Shown here piece by piece: positions 53,101 through 64,000 of a stretch of 64,000 nucleotides of DNA. The first letter of the stretch is position 1. Each line of letters opens with the position of its first letter. Made by a program: the position numbers and the translations under genes. The notes below the pieces were generated by a model. It was not told where the DNA came from and did not search any database. It was given only the letters and a program-made list of their open reading frames with translations. The stretch is from Lineus longissimus. Its lineage: Eukaryota; Nemertea; Pilidiophora; Heteronemertea; Lineidae. The stretch lies in assembly GCF_910592395.1 (NCBI RefSeq), contig NC_088309.1:932501-996500 (forward strand). Direction: 5' to 3'.

Positions 53101-56047
53101 AGATCTTGGACCGATTCGTTCCAGCCCAGGTTACATATGCAAACACAACTACCTGCATCAGGACATAGGCCACATTATCTAACCAGATCCAACCAACTCA
53201 ATCGATATACTTATCCTATGAGTATGATCGGCACCACAAGCACATCAATGTGTTTCGTAAGAAAGAATCATTGGTAAATATTTGACAGTGCTTGCTCAGC
53301 ACACTATGGGATTTTCAATCAAGTTGGACCACCCCGATGAAGGCTGTCACAACTAATTGGAGTTGTTTCCTTGTCAAGAGCTAGGCACAAGAGGCAGCCT
53401 GTTACTATAGGTTGAAATGCACATCGGATGTGAAGTCCAGAGTTACCACTGGGATAGCCTCTGGACAGGCAGCCAGTCAAATTTGAAACAGTGAAATTGA
53501 CACTCAAGAACAAAGAGTGTGGTACATCAATGGTCCCTTTTTAAACTTATTCACACATGACAACATGACATCAAGCTTGATGACATGTAGTGTCATGTGA
53601 CACAGACAGGCTAAAATTGATCCATACATATTATAACCGCATTCCATGAATCGATTAATATTGACTAAAAGGGTTTATGATGTTTGCATACACCCACCAG
53701 TCTGATAAACTGTTGATGTCCTGGCGTAATAAACAAAGTTTGAGTGACATTTACGGCCAGGAATCATATCAGCATTTCCAGATTTTTCAAATAGCTTCAT
53801 GATATTTTTGCTTTAAAAACATGAGAAGAGCTAAGCCCATGGACACTTTACATGTCTCATAGCACAGATCCCAAGCTATACAGGATAACTATCACACAGC
53901 CAATACAATACAGAGCAATTATCACTCTATTGTCGGTATTTAGTCACATTACTGGTTGGCTACATGATGACCCTGACATAGCAAACAAAGTCAGAGTCGC
54001 TCTTGCCACATGTCCAACTCTGAATAAAGGACTGAGAGAGAGACGTGAGCAAAGTTACAGCAAGTTGAGGTGGATATCCCCATTTGGTCAAGGGGGACAT
54101 TTCCCAATCATGCCAATCCAACTGGCAAAACCACTGATGGCTCAAGTCAACTGAGGTTCAACTTTAGGCCACAACAACAACGTGAAGAATGGAGTATCTC
54201 TGAACTCTTGTTAACTGAATGGTGACTTGAATCATGTGTGATAAGTCATATCAAGATGGTTAGCCGTCCCGTTGCACAATTAGGGACACACCAATGATGT
54301 ATACATCCCCCACATGCTAACCTACTACATAACATACATAACATACTCTCCCAATTGAAATCTTAATACCATACCACATGATGCTACACACCCATGCTGA
54401 TATATGCCTGTACATGGTACATCATGACAGATTCAAACGTCAACTTATCCAGAAGAGTAACAGGAACGATAAAACCACAAGGAAGGAATGACACACAACG
54501 TCTCAACACGCCAAATGAGATCCTCGGTCAACTTACCTCCAGAGAATTATGAAATTGTCATACAAACACTGGGAAACACTGGGAAACAGTTGGCAATGTT
54601 ACTCCACAGCATCTAACAACCAGTGGCTGCCGATGAACCCAGGCCCCATTAGCATAATCAGCCAACTGAAAGAGGAATCAATACCAAGAATTAACTTTGG
54701 GGCTACCAAGGGGCAAAATGTGAGATTTCACATGTGGAAAACAAGGATAGGACTAGGTGTATACATGCTATTCCATACAACACTAAGCTGCAGAAAAAAT
54801 CCTGAGGATGTTAATGAGCTATTTCGTGATTGCGAAATCAATAGCATACATTAGTCGGTAATCTTAGTTACGATGGATTAGTCTTGCTCAATCAGCTGAG
54901 AGGATGTCTGCAGTGCCGGGCTGTGCTTATGAGCTATTGGTCTCTACTAGCCAGTCAACTTGGCCAGTCAATTTGGCAATCCAAGGGTTAATATTTGTCT
55001 TCAACCTAAAATGCTATCAGACTGATATCAAAAGACTCCATTATCGGGATTGAAAATTTAAAAGCTCAGAGACGGCACCACAAAAAGAACATCTCTTCTC
55101 TTGAAAGGATTGCCAACGAAAAGACTGTTAAAAGGTTTGACTAGCATATGTGATCGCGACAGAACATCATCTTGAACAAAAATTTGCAACACTGAATATG
55201 GTATGAATGATGACAAGAATAAGAAGCTGTATCTATTTCCAAAGGGATAGGAAAAAATCTTAGTTTTGTGATTCCAATTCCATCCTGGATACACTTTGTT
55301 GACGTAGTTGTGTTTTTATCACTTTCTAATTCGCATCTTTTCAGGCATAACACAGTATACATAACACCTCCGTTGCTAAAAAACCCATCAGCAATGCATG
55401 CTACTAATTTGTTCACCCTCCCATTAGGCTCTCACTGCTGAACAAACTGACAATGAAAATGAAGTTAGTAGCAATGGCAAAGCATCGGTAACCAAGGTGA
55501 CGAAAAGCTTGCAAGTTGAACAAACCAATCAATAACAACATAGCGTTGAATCTAATGTTATTTGGGGAAATAAACAACTCTGTCAATTTGTGTGGTCTGG
55601 GTGGTGTACTGTTAGAAAATTAAAAACAATCAGACATTTGGCACATGCCCAATTTCATAAAATGAACAGTCAGAAGATGATTTAGAGCTAAAATTTGCAA
55701 CTCGATTGTTCATGAGCACTGATAGATAGCTCAGTGATGGAAATGTTTTGCTCTTGATAATGACAATCCAACCCATTGGTATTTCAACAATAAAATTCTT
55801 TTTCAATGCGCTTTACAAGCCAGTTGTCATTAAATCAGTACACATCAGCTGCTGGTTGTTATCATCTGTCAGCTGTATAACTAATACCCAACAGGCCTAC
55901 CGGTAATTGCCATTCATATAAATCATGAAATCAAACCTGAAGAAATCTGTTACAACAGGACTGCCATGACGACTGCATGACACACTAGATTTTTAACAGA
56001 GTACTACCAATATCCTTTTATAGCAATATCACGGTATTGGACCTCAT

Positions 56048-56146
56048 ATGTTTGATCCGATCGCATTCAACGATAAATCGATTGAACAATGGCACTTAAT
56101 TCATCAATTTATCACCTTTTCTGGGCTGTGATAGGGGATTGTTAAC
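56048..56146 (+). mobile_element. MITE family A, copy 3 (left end decayed)
   Basis: It matches the 14631-14750 element in order: GATCGCATTCAAC, ATAAATCGATTGAACA, then GGGCTGTGATAGGGGATT and a TTAA-type end. The left terminal repeat is not recognisable. Confidence 0.7.
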
Positions 56147-56246
56147 TCAAGTTCTGAAAATCTCTCTCAGGCATGGATCCAAGCGACCCAGGAGACCTAT
56201 GCCAGCCCCGACCTATGCCTATGGTGTATATTCTAATATAGAGTGA

Positions 56247-56259
56247 CCCCCCCCCCCCC
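56247..56259. repeat. Poly(C) tract, 13 bp
   Basis: C run followed by GCCGCCC; it lies between rabphilin and AIFM3. Confidence 0.85.
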
Positions 56260-57320
56260 GCCGCCCTAAAGTGTCTCATGTTAACACTAGTGCTGGACTG
56301 CAGTCTTACTCTTAGTCTTATGGAGGAATATTGGCAATTCAATTTCAATCTCTCTCGCCCTAATCCGTCCTACAAATGCAAGGTGATGCTGGAGATCAGC
56401 CCAGGGCCTAGTCATACGGACATTCAGCAGTGGGATGAGGTATAGAATGAAAAACCCAAGTCTTGGGCAGTATAGTCCCCCCGGCCCGGCTAAATACAGT
56501 CCTGTGCAGCAGACCTAAGCTGATTTCTCTCAGCCCAAGTATAAGACTATACATAGGAGACAGGGTAGACAGAGCTCTGACACATTTTCAATGGGATTGT
56601 ATAGTAGTGTACAATGTATCAGCGTATTCAGTGTATACGCGTCACATATATAAAGCAAGAGCAGTAAAAACCAACACGTTCAATCACTGCAAACATATAA
56701 ACTGCACGATCTGTTAATGTGAAAAATACTTTTTTGAAAACCTACATACCTAATGTTTGCTTGGGCACCGATCAGAATCTTCAAGTTGTTGCCTGAGAAG
56801 AGAAATCGGGAATTTTGTGAGAGAGTTCAGGCACCGTCTTGACTGTATCAGATCTGGGCAGTCACAATCGCTGCTAATAGGGGGCGTGGTCATCTTGCCC
56901 ATGGAGTTTTCATCATCATGTTCATCTTTGAGGCATTGTGGCCCAGGAATTAGGCCTTTGCCTCGAGGTTTTTGTTGTCACATAGTAGAATTGTCCTGCC
57001 AGGACATGTCACAGCCTATCTGATTATTCCACAACTAACATCCTCCTCCTAGGTCGAGACATCACGTCATCCTAATTGCTGGTCCACTGCGTCCAGAGTG
57101 AACCTAGGTCTTGTCACAACCTAAATATGCACATTCTTCCATTGGTAGTGATGTTCAAAATCCTGTCGACAGTATTTAGCCACATCCATCATAGATAAGC
57201 CTTATGTAACATCTGGCTTAACTTCACGCAGTGTATGTCTTGTCACAATCTATCTGTATATTTGACCGTTTGCAGACAAGAAGATTGAGAAAACTAAGTG
57301 GCATTACGAGTAATATAGAC

Positions 57321-57326
57321 TTTATT
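57321..57326 (-). terminator. Candidate poly(A) signal of AIFM3
   Basis: TTTATT on the plus strand reads AATAAA on the minus strand, about 1.25 kb past the AIFM3 stop codon. Confidence 0.45.
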
Positions 57327-58573
57327 TTCAATACAAAAATATCAAAACATGAACAATCGGGCACAGACATGACAGAAAGTGATCACTGATGCCCAGAATA
57401 TAGCTGTTACACGGATACACTCTTGAGCTGAACTTTATTCTCATATTGGATCATGTTATCACCTTGTCTTTGTAATTTTGGAAAATGACCCAGCTTTTGA
57501 AATCCTGACAAGGCTTAGGAAGGTGTTACAAATGCTCATTATCAAATCCAAAACCGCAATATAATCTTGATTGTCTACATGGTTAAAATTGGACAAGATG
57601 CCCTCTGCAAAATATAAAGCACAATTCAGATAAACAACCCAATAAATAGTTGATGCAAATTAAGGTGAAATAAAATAACAAAAGATATGAATCACAAATC
57701 ACAGAAATGCTATAGATATGCATAATTAAGGAATAATTTGAATGATGAATGAAGTAATAAATGACAAACACAGATATAAACGAATGTATAAGATATCTAT
57801 AAAATCTAGTCCCTTGACATTAAAGCTAATAATATACTCTAAATCATGCAGTCTCTTTCTCAGAGTTGGTTTTTAGTCTAGTATACTACATACTAACATA
57901 TTTTCTCAGCTCAAAAAACAAACAAACATAAATGCACAACAATTTGACCAAAAGTATATCCAGCTTTACCAGCAGACCTCCGACACAGACCTTGCAAATG
58001 GCTTAATCACAAAATAACATACTCATTTAAAAATGATATCAATTAGTTTACACAGAAAGGTTTTGATTTAAAAAGCCAGAAAATGTTTGATCAGTTACAA
58101 CTTGACAACAAAATAAGTTAACTTTAGAGTCGAGTATACAAATGACACAGCATATTTTTGCTAAAACATGCACAGATTTACACATTTACAGATATATGGA
58201 AGACATCGCAGATGTACAACTGTATTGGTACTTTTACTGGTAAAATAACTTTGATTAATAACTATGTACATGTATAACGTTACATTCTACATGTTACTGT
58301 ACCTTTAATAGGCACATTAACAATCATTGACTCGTCACATTTTCCCATCACAGCTGACACGTTGTTATGTACAGTTTGTCACAGGTCTCTCAGCAAGATA
58401 AATCACACGTGTACCAAGTGATTTATGAACAAGAGCTCCTGCCCACGATCCCCTTTAATGTACCAATATCTTACAATTGACATTGGCAAACACAGAAGCG
58501 TGGCCTAGTCATAAGGAATCTCTCTGCAGCCTGGGCAGAAAGAGGAGGTTGGCTTGATATGTACATGTAGATA
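57327..58573 (-). other. Likely 3' UTR of AIFM3
   Basis: Very AT-rich sequence between the stop codon and AATAAA. No coding or structured RNA signal was recognised. Confidence 0.5.
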
Positions 58574-61500
58574 CTATCGTAGCCTTTTGATCCAGTCCTT
58601 ATGGTCCTCACCACTGAAAGTTAGAATGACACACAATTAAGATTCATAAAAACAAGGATAGATCCCTACTCTATCATCGATACAAGGAAGCAGTACTTCA
58701 GATAAGGCAATATCATGCCGGTAAATAAAGCGACTTATGAAATCATTTTTGACAGATTTGACAAACATTGGGTTAACCTTGGGTTTGTGGGCTCATATTT
58801 GCAACACCAAGATTCTGACTCCTGTCTAATGATTGAGGAGTCTTGTTGGAAACCTATGCGCCTCTTGGAGGGGTTACCGTCAAGTAAGTATAATGATTAT
58901 ATTGTACACCGGTTAGCAGAAAACTTGTACATACCTGATGTCGTCTTTAATCATTGTTTTACCCGTATTGAAGAATTCAGCTGCTTGCGAGACAATTGGG
59001 TCTGCATTGAGACTGGCAACAGCTATCACATCCTCACCCCTAGGGAGAAGAAAAGGACATTGTAAGAATATACACACTACTCTTCTAAGAACATCAGATG
59101 GACACTCGTTTGGAAAATTGATAAATTTCAAACTTTGCAGATCCTTTGTTTACAGCAGATAGCAATCGTTCAAATATAGGAAGAATAGTTTTGTACATAT
59201 TCAGATACATCCAAAAGCCCTCTATACAGAATTCACACATTAGTGACGTGTCTTTGCCTTCAATACCACTCTACAAATACTCACCTGGTGTAATATGCCA
59301 CAAACTGTAAGTTATCTATGGCGGCCTCCAGATCACCATGTATGATGACATCATCAAAGCCACCACCATAACCTGTGTAACGGATACTTTTCCCAAACAC
59401 CTGCGTCCAGAAATATGGCACTGTGTGGATTTCAACTCTCTGGTCAAGCATATTCAGGGCGGCAGTGCGACCTGAAATATTAACACTCTATTTGTTTATT
59501 CGGTCCATGAACTTACTGAGCCCGCTATACGCCTGCATGAAATATAATTCAGTTGATCCAACACTGCTTACAACGAGTTGTGGGTATACATGTATATACA
59601 TGTACATGTACGCGTAGTTACATGTATATACATGTACATGTACGCGTAGTTACTTTTTGTTTCTAATGAAAGGAAATGCTGCCTTATACTAACCATGGGC
59701 ATGAGCCATCTGCCAATGTCCAATGCTGACTTTTGAAGCACCACACATATCAAGAGGAAACTGAACGACATCACCAGCGGCAAAAATGTTGTTCTTATTT
59801 GTTCTCATTTCCTGAAATGGAAAGAAACATTTAACGAACTAAGACAAGCTTGAAATGCTGGGTTGCCAAAAGAGTATCCCTGCCAAAGATAGAGACATGA
59901 ACTCAGCTACCATGTGTGTGGTACATGAGAACGTTTACTAAAGCCATTCAGACGTAGAATATAAGATTCAATCTATTACTCTCCTCCTGCTTGGTTAGTG
60001 TAACATAAATAGACAGGGAATCAAGATAGTGGCATACCTTATCAACCACCACATAGCCAGGGCCAACCATCTCAACACCAGTACCAGACAGAAAGTCGGA
60101 CGCGGGTACAACACCTAAAGAAAAAACAAACAAACAGGTTTTGAATCAGTTCTTTACAAGTTGTTTCAATCCAATGATATAAAACAGAATGATAGTCCAC
60201 TAGTTGGCTGTCCTAGAAAGTTCCACCATAGAGTCCCAGTGTTTTGTGGTCAGTGTGGTGTCCTTTGGACAGTATTCCTTTCTATTATTCATTAGAGAGC
60301 AGGTCTGAAGCACCGGAGCTGGTGTCTGGTCTCAACGTCTACATTCCATGGCCATGGGCTGATCAGTTTCTCAATGCATCCAGGAGATCTGAATGATACA
60401 CTTCTTAATCTAGCTGCAGATTCATCTCAAAAGGAGTGCTTACCTATTCCCATGACAACAACATCAGCTTGAAGCTTTTCTCCAGATTTGATGACCACAC
60501 CCGTAATGATACCATCCTCCCCACAGAACTCAGTCACACCACTTTCGTTATAGATTTTAACTCCCTTCTCCACAAAAAGCTGAAAATATATCAACATCAT
60601 AGTTAGTTGCACTAAATGTGGTGCTGATGAAGTTGGTTTCATCATCAGCCAAAATATCACTTAGAAACTGATCTGTAACGTCCAAATTGTTAGTGCATTC
60701 ATCAAAACCACACAAGACAGAACAGAGAAGAGTTCCAGCGTGACTCAGCTGAGCATCTAACGTCACTAGCGTGGACAGAAGATAAAGCTGAAACGACACA
60801 CTGGTGCATCTGATTATGTCCTCACACCCTATTACTCATAGCAGACCAGAATCGTACAACAGTAATCTGTTGAAAGTACATGAATATTAGAAAACAAGAA
60901 TTTAACTAACACGCTGTAAAACTTGTCCTATCTTCTCTCCTAACGTCATCTGGAATGGCACAGTGTGGTTTCCAACCACTGACACAGACTTGGCTTTCCC
61001 AGCAAGGTAGGCTGCCACCTCCATACCAATGAATGAAGCTCCCATAATCACAACGTTCTTGCCCTTTGAAGAGCTAGCGATTGTGTTGGCATCTTCTATA
61101 GACCTCAGCTGGAAGACATTCTTCAAATCATGGCCAGGCAGCATCGTTACACGTGGTCTGAAAACGCACAGAAATGCACCATTTTGAAACGTGTTAAGAT
61201 TGATTTGAAGAAGGTGATGGACAGTGAGGATGACATGTGTCATTTTACATTGAGACCATTTTAGCACACAAAAGTCATAAGAAATAGTACTGTCTTTATG
61301 AATGACCAGTATGAATACCGTGACCACTTTAAAGGGAGCAAGGCAATGCAACATAGTTACCTGTTAGACCACTAGATGGAGTCAAGGGCAACACGGGAGA
61401 AGACAGGAGTGAGCAGGACATCGACACTTACCTCGCACCAGTAGCAATGAGCAGTTTGTCAAAATTGACACAACTCCCATCATTAAATACAACACACCTC

Positions 61501-63191
61501 AGCACAGAATCAATTGACTTGGCCTGAAATACAAGAAGTATATCAGTTAGACACATGAATCCTTTGAACTCCATCAATCATAGCAGCTTGGACAGGGTAA
61601 GAACACCACCCATTTGCAGGATGGCTCGGGTTTGGAACCCATGATAACCACATCAGATATGCCACTTGCTACAGCACGATCCTTCTCCTCACCTCCATGT
61701 CTGTAAGAACCTCAATATCATAAACTGTGAATACGTCCTTCTCCCGAAGTTGGATATTCTCCACCTTGATGTCCATAGCTTTACTCAACAAAGGCCGATC
61801 ATACGGATGACTCTTCTCTTTGGTTGCTATGACAACACGACCTTGGTATCCTTCCTGTCGGAGAGTTTCTGCGCACGTTACAGATGCCGGCCCACCACCA
61901 ATTATTAATATAGTTGACCTATCCTCCTCGGGTTCATGACATGACATGGATTTCACTCGCTTGAATTTCTCCAAGCTTCGCTTGTCAGCATGAATGATGA
62001 CTTGGCCCTTTGGATCAACTCTCACCTAAAAGAGAAACGTTTAGAAAAATAATAAAGAAAAAAAGTGGAGGGGTTACCATGCAGAAGTTGGAAAGTATTC
62101 CAAGCTTATGCTGCTGGACGTGGCATCATTGTCGTATATACTGTTCAAGGAACTAACTTTCAAATCTTGAAGAGAATTTGTGATCTTCTATTTTTCTACA
62201 GAGAATAGAGATTCAACATTCCTGAAGGCACCTGTCCAGCTGCCATTCAGCTAAACATGCAATAATTCCACTGACGTTCACTCACATCAAATTTAGGAAT
62301 GGAGTCCAATCCTGGGAAGTCCTCAATGTCTCCTGTCTGTGTACTGAAACAAGCTCCATGCCACGGACACCGCACACGACCATTACACAAGGCACCTGTA
62401 AGATCACAACAACGATCAACATGAAAACAGCCAAGCAATAGTAACAGAGAGTCGCCGGCCATCCTATGTGTTCTGAGAGATGACAGCTACATGTACATGT
62501 ATGTAGATATTCTCGACTATTCCCCATCACCATTACCACTGCTTCTTCTTCTTAGGTTTTGATAAGGGTCAGTCGTAGAAGCTTTTGGCAGAGATGTTTT
62601 GGCAGTGCTGATCTTTTTGTGGAATTGGTCAGGAGTTCCGCAAGTGAGCCCATACCTTTGACAAGAGGAGCCCCATAATGGGTGCACTTGTGTCCAACTG
62701 CACTATACTGGCCACTTTCCTTGATAAGTAAAGCCTTGCCAGGCCCAACATCCACTTCACGCATCCTGAAAACACAAACACCAAGAATTCGTGAAATAGG
62801 AACTGAGAACAAGAATACGTTTTCAAAAGTTGGTTTTAGTTTTTGCAACCAGCAGTAACCGCAATCTGAAGCCAAATGCAGCGAAAAGCAAACTTCAATT
62901 GAACTAATAGGCCTACTTCCTATTCTTTATTAATAGTAAACTGTCTGCCAGTCCCATTGCAGGCACAAATTTTATTGTATCATCACCCAAAAGTGTATCT
63001 TGTACAGCACACTGAGAGCGTACTTGGACTATGCAGACCATTATTGAGTAACTCGAGATATTAGGAAAGCACTGCAGCACAACAGACTTGAACCTTCAAA
63101 ACTAAAAACACTCACTCTCCATCCTTCAAATCATCAAAGTTACAAACTATGGCTTCAACACTTGCTGACTTTGGCAATGGCTTGTATGGTT
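58574..63191 (-). CDS. AIFM3: AIFM3-type Rieske/FAD-NAD oxidoreductase, N-terminus outside the window (12 exons seen)
   Basis: AIFM3 is a member of the apoptosis-inducing factor family with a [2Fe-2S] Rieske domain joined to a pyridine-nucleotide disulfide oxidoreductase fold; the human protein is mitochondrial and about 605 aa. Exons, in transcript order: 63116-63191, 62656-62765, 62286-62395, 61693-62025, 61432-61523, 60911-61157, 60444-60579, 60038-60114, 59694-59811, 59285-59471, 58935-59039, 58574-58613. Phases agree throughout and give about 542 residues plus stop. The Rieske ligands are in GHKCTHYGAPL and CPWHGACF. The FAD motif is ILIIGGGPASVTCAETL, with PYDRPLLSK after it; LLIATGAR, the NAD motif VVIMGASFIGMEVAAYL and IFAAGDVVQFP follow. 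The first exon in view begins mid-codon, so roughly 60 N-terminal residues lie beyond 63192. All cofactor motifs are intact. Confidence 0.95.
59587..59650. repeat. Tandem 32-bp repeat, self-complementary
   Basis: Two exact copies of a 32-bp unit (59587-59618 and 59619-59650), built of TACATGTATATACATGTACA and ending CGCGTAGT. Each copy contains ACATGTACATGT-type palindromes. It lies in an AIFM3 intron. Confidence 0.95.
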
Positions 63192-64000
63192 CTGGAACAG
63201 AAACATCACTTTGATATAACTATAATGCCAAGATTCAGAATGTATAGTTGCACAAAATAAGGCAGAATCCACACTCGATGTTTCAAAAAGGTATATGCCC
63301 AACAGTAACACCCTTGCTGCAGACAATATTTATGTCAGGTAAGACAAGAGTTCCACATATCATCCTACTATATAGTATACATGTATTTATATTGAAAAAC
63401 ACTGAATTTTTTTATTGATTTGGTGTATGCATTAGTAAGAACATCTTTCATGTGCTGTAATTGTTTCACTGTAACATAGGACAACAGCAAAGTGTATAAC
63501 AACAATTCAGATGAACAGATTAAAGTGTAACAGAATTCAACAAATAATCCAGCTATTTTGATAGCTAAATTTGACAGTGGTAATTTGAGACATTGATAAT
63601 GTAATAAGACAGAAAGTAACTGTGCATGAAAAACTGACCTTGGACAAAAATATGTAGAAGTTCGATAGAAATTTTGAGAAAATGCTAAGACAGCTGACTA
63701 AGGTCACATGAACTTGAGATAAACCTAAGACATCTAACTAATAAAAGCACAGAAAACAGCTACCCACAGATTATTTCCATCTGGAATAGTAAGTCAGGGA
63801 GCATGATGAAACATTAAGGTAACATAGGCATTATTTTGTTCATCCAATATCGCCCTAACTTATTAATTGAAGACTGTTAATCAAAACCTTTCTCATATTG
63901 TTACACATTCTGCATTGAATGAAGATAAATCAGCATCTAATTGCTTCCACTTTAGTTTTTCCTGTCTAAAACAAACAATTTCAAATGGTTCAGTTTTAAA
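63192..64000 (-). other. 5' intron of AIFM3, running off the window
   Basis: AT-rich with no recognised exon. The missing N-terminal exon or exons should lie beyond the right edge or be too short to recognise here. Confidence 0.6.

Larger units (their letters stand above)
50111..57320. other. Region between rabphilin start codon and AIFM3 3' end
   Basis: No coding gene is supported. The tract TGTGTTGTGTTAG just before the rabphilin start could be a splice acceptor, so non-coding first exons and the promoter are expected somewhere here, but I cannot place them. It contains a MITE copy at 56.05 kb and a poly-C tract at 56.25 kb. Confidence 0.55.

Overview
This is a eukaryotic window of nuclear DNA from an animal, most likely a marine invertebrate deuterostome (echinoderm, hemichordate or amphioxus grade; a lophotrochozoan is not excluded). 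The reasons are spliceosomal genes with many short exons, introns from about 150 bp to 13 kb, AT-rich non-coding DNA with many miniature inverted-repeat elements and tRNA-derived short repeats, and proteins that align closely with vertebrate MTMR3/4, rabphilin-3A and AIFM3. Species cannot be read from the window. There are no operons, ribosome binding sites or CRISPR arrays.

Layout: three protein genes stand head to tail, all on the minus strand. (1) 1.06-15.27 kb: a myotubularin-related PI3P phosphatase of the MTMR3/MTMR4 type, 15 coding exons, complete, 1146 aa, with PH-GRAM, active-site, coiled-coil and FYVE parts. (2) 20.2-50.1 kb: rabphilin, 15 coding exons, 660 aa, with a Rab-binding zinc finger and two calcium-type C2 domains. 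The Rab-binding exons (40-50 kb) and C2 exons (22-26 kb) are separated by a 13.5 kb intron. (3) 57.3 kb to beyond the right edge: AIFM3, a Rieske plus FAD/NAD oxidoreductase, 12 exons in view and the N-terminus outside. In all three, exon phases join without a break, the summed coding length is a multiple of three, and an AATAAA signal lies downstream of the stop.

The rest is accessory DNA. A 56-bp minisatellite fills the left edge. The 13.8-20.2 kb gap holds the likely MTMR promoter (an E-box of TFEB/USF type plus a YY1-type site), a tandem duplication, dispersed repeats, tRNA-like SINE pieces and a few unassigned open frames. The rabphilin introns hold a 451-bp nested foldback element and a small TTAA-flanked MITE pair, both of piggyBac style, several other hairpin elements and an array of eight 26-bp repeats beside a splice acceptor.

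The genes share a broad theme of endosome and vesicle membrane control (PI3P turnover; Rab- and Ca2+-dependent exocytosis), but I see no sign that they form one pathway. Their shared strand and linkage look like preserved ancestral synteny: the human counterparts lie on 22q and 12q24, two regions thought to be joined in the ancestral mammal karyotype. I found no clearly new multi-gene system. The most original material is the foldback element, the possible branch-point array, the MTMR promoter layout and the unassigned frames at 15.4-18.7 kb.
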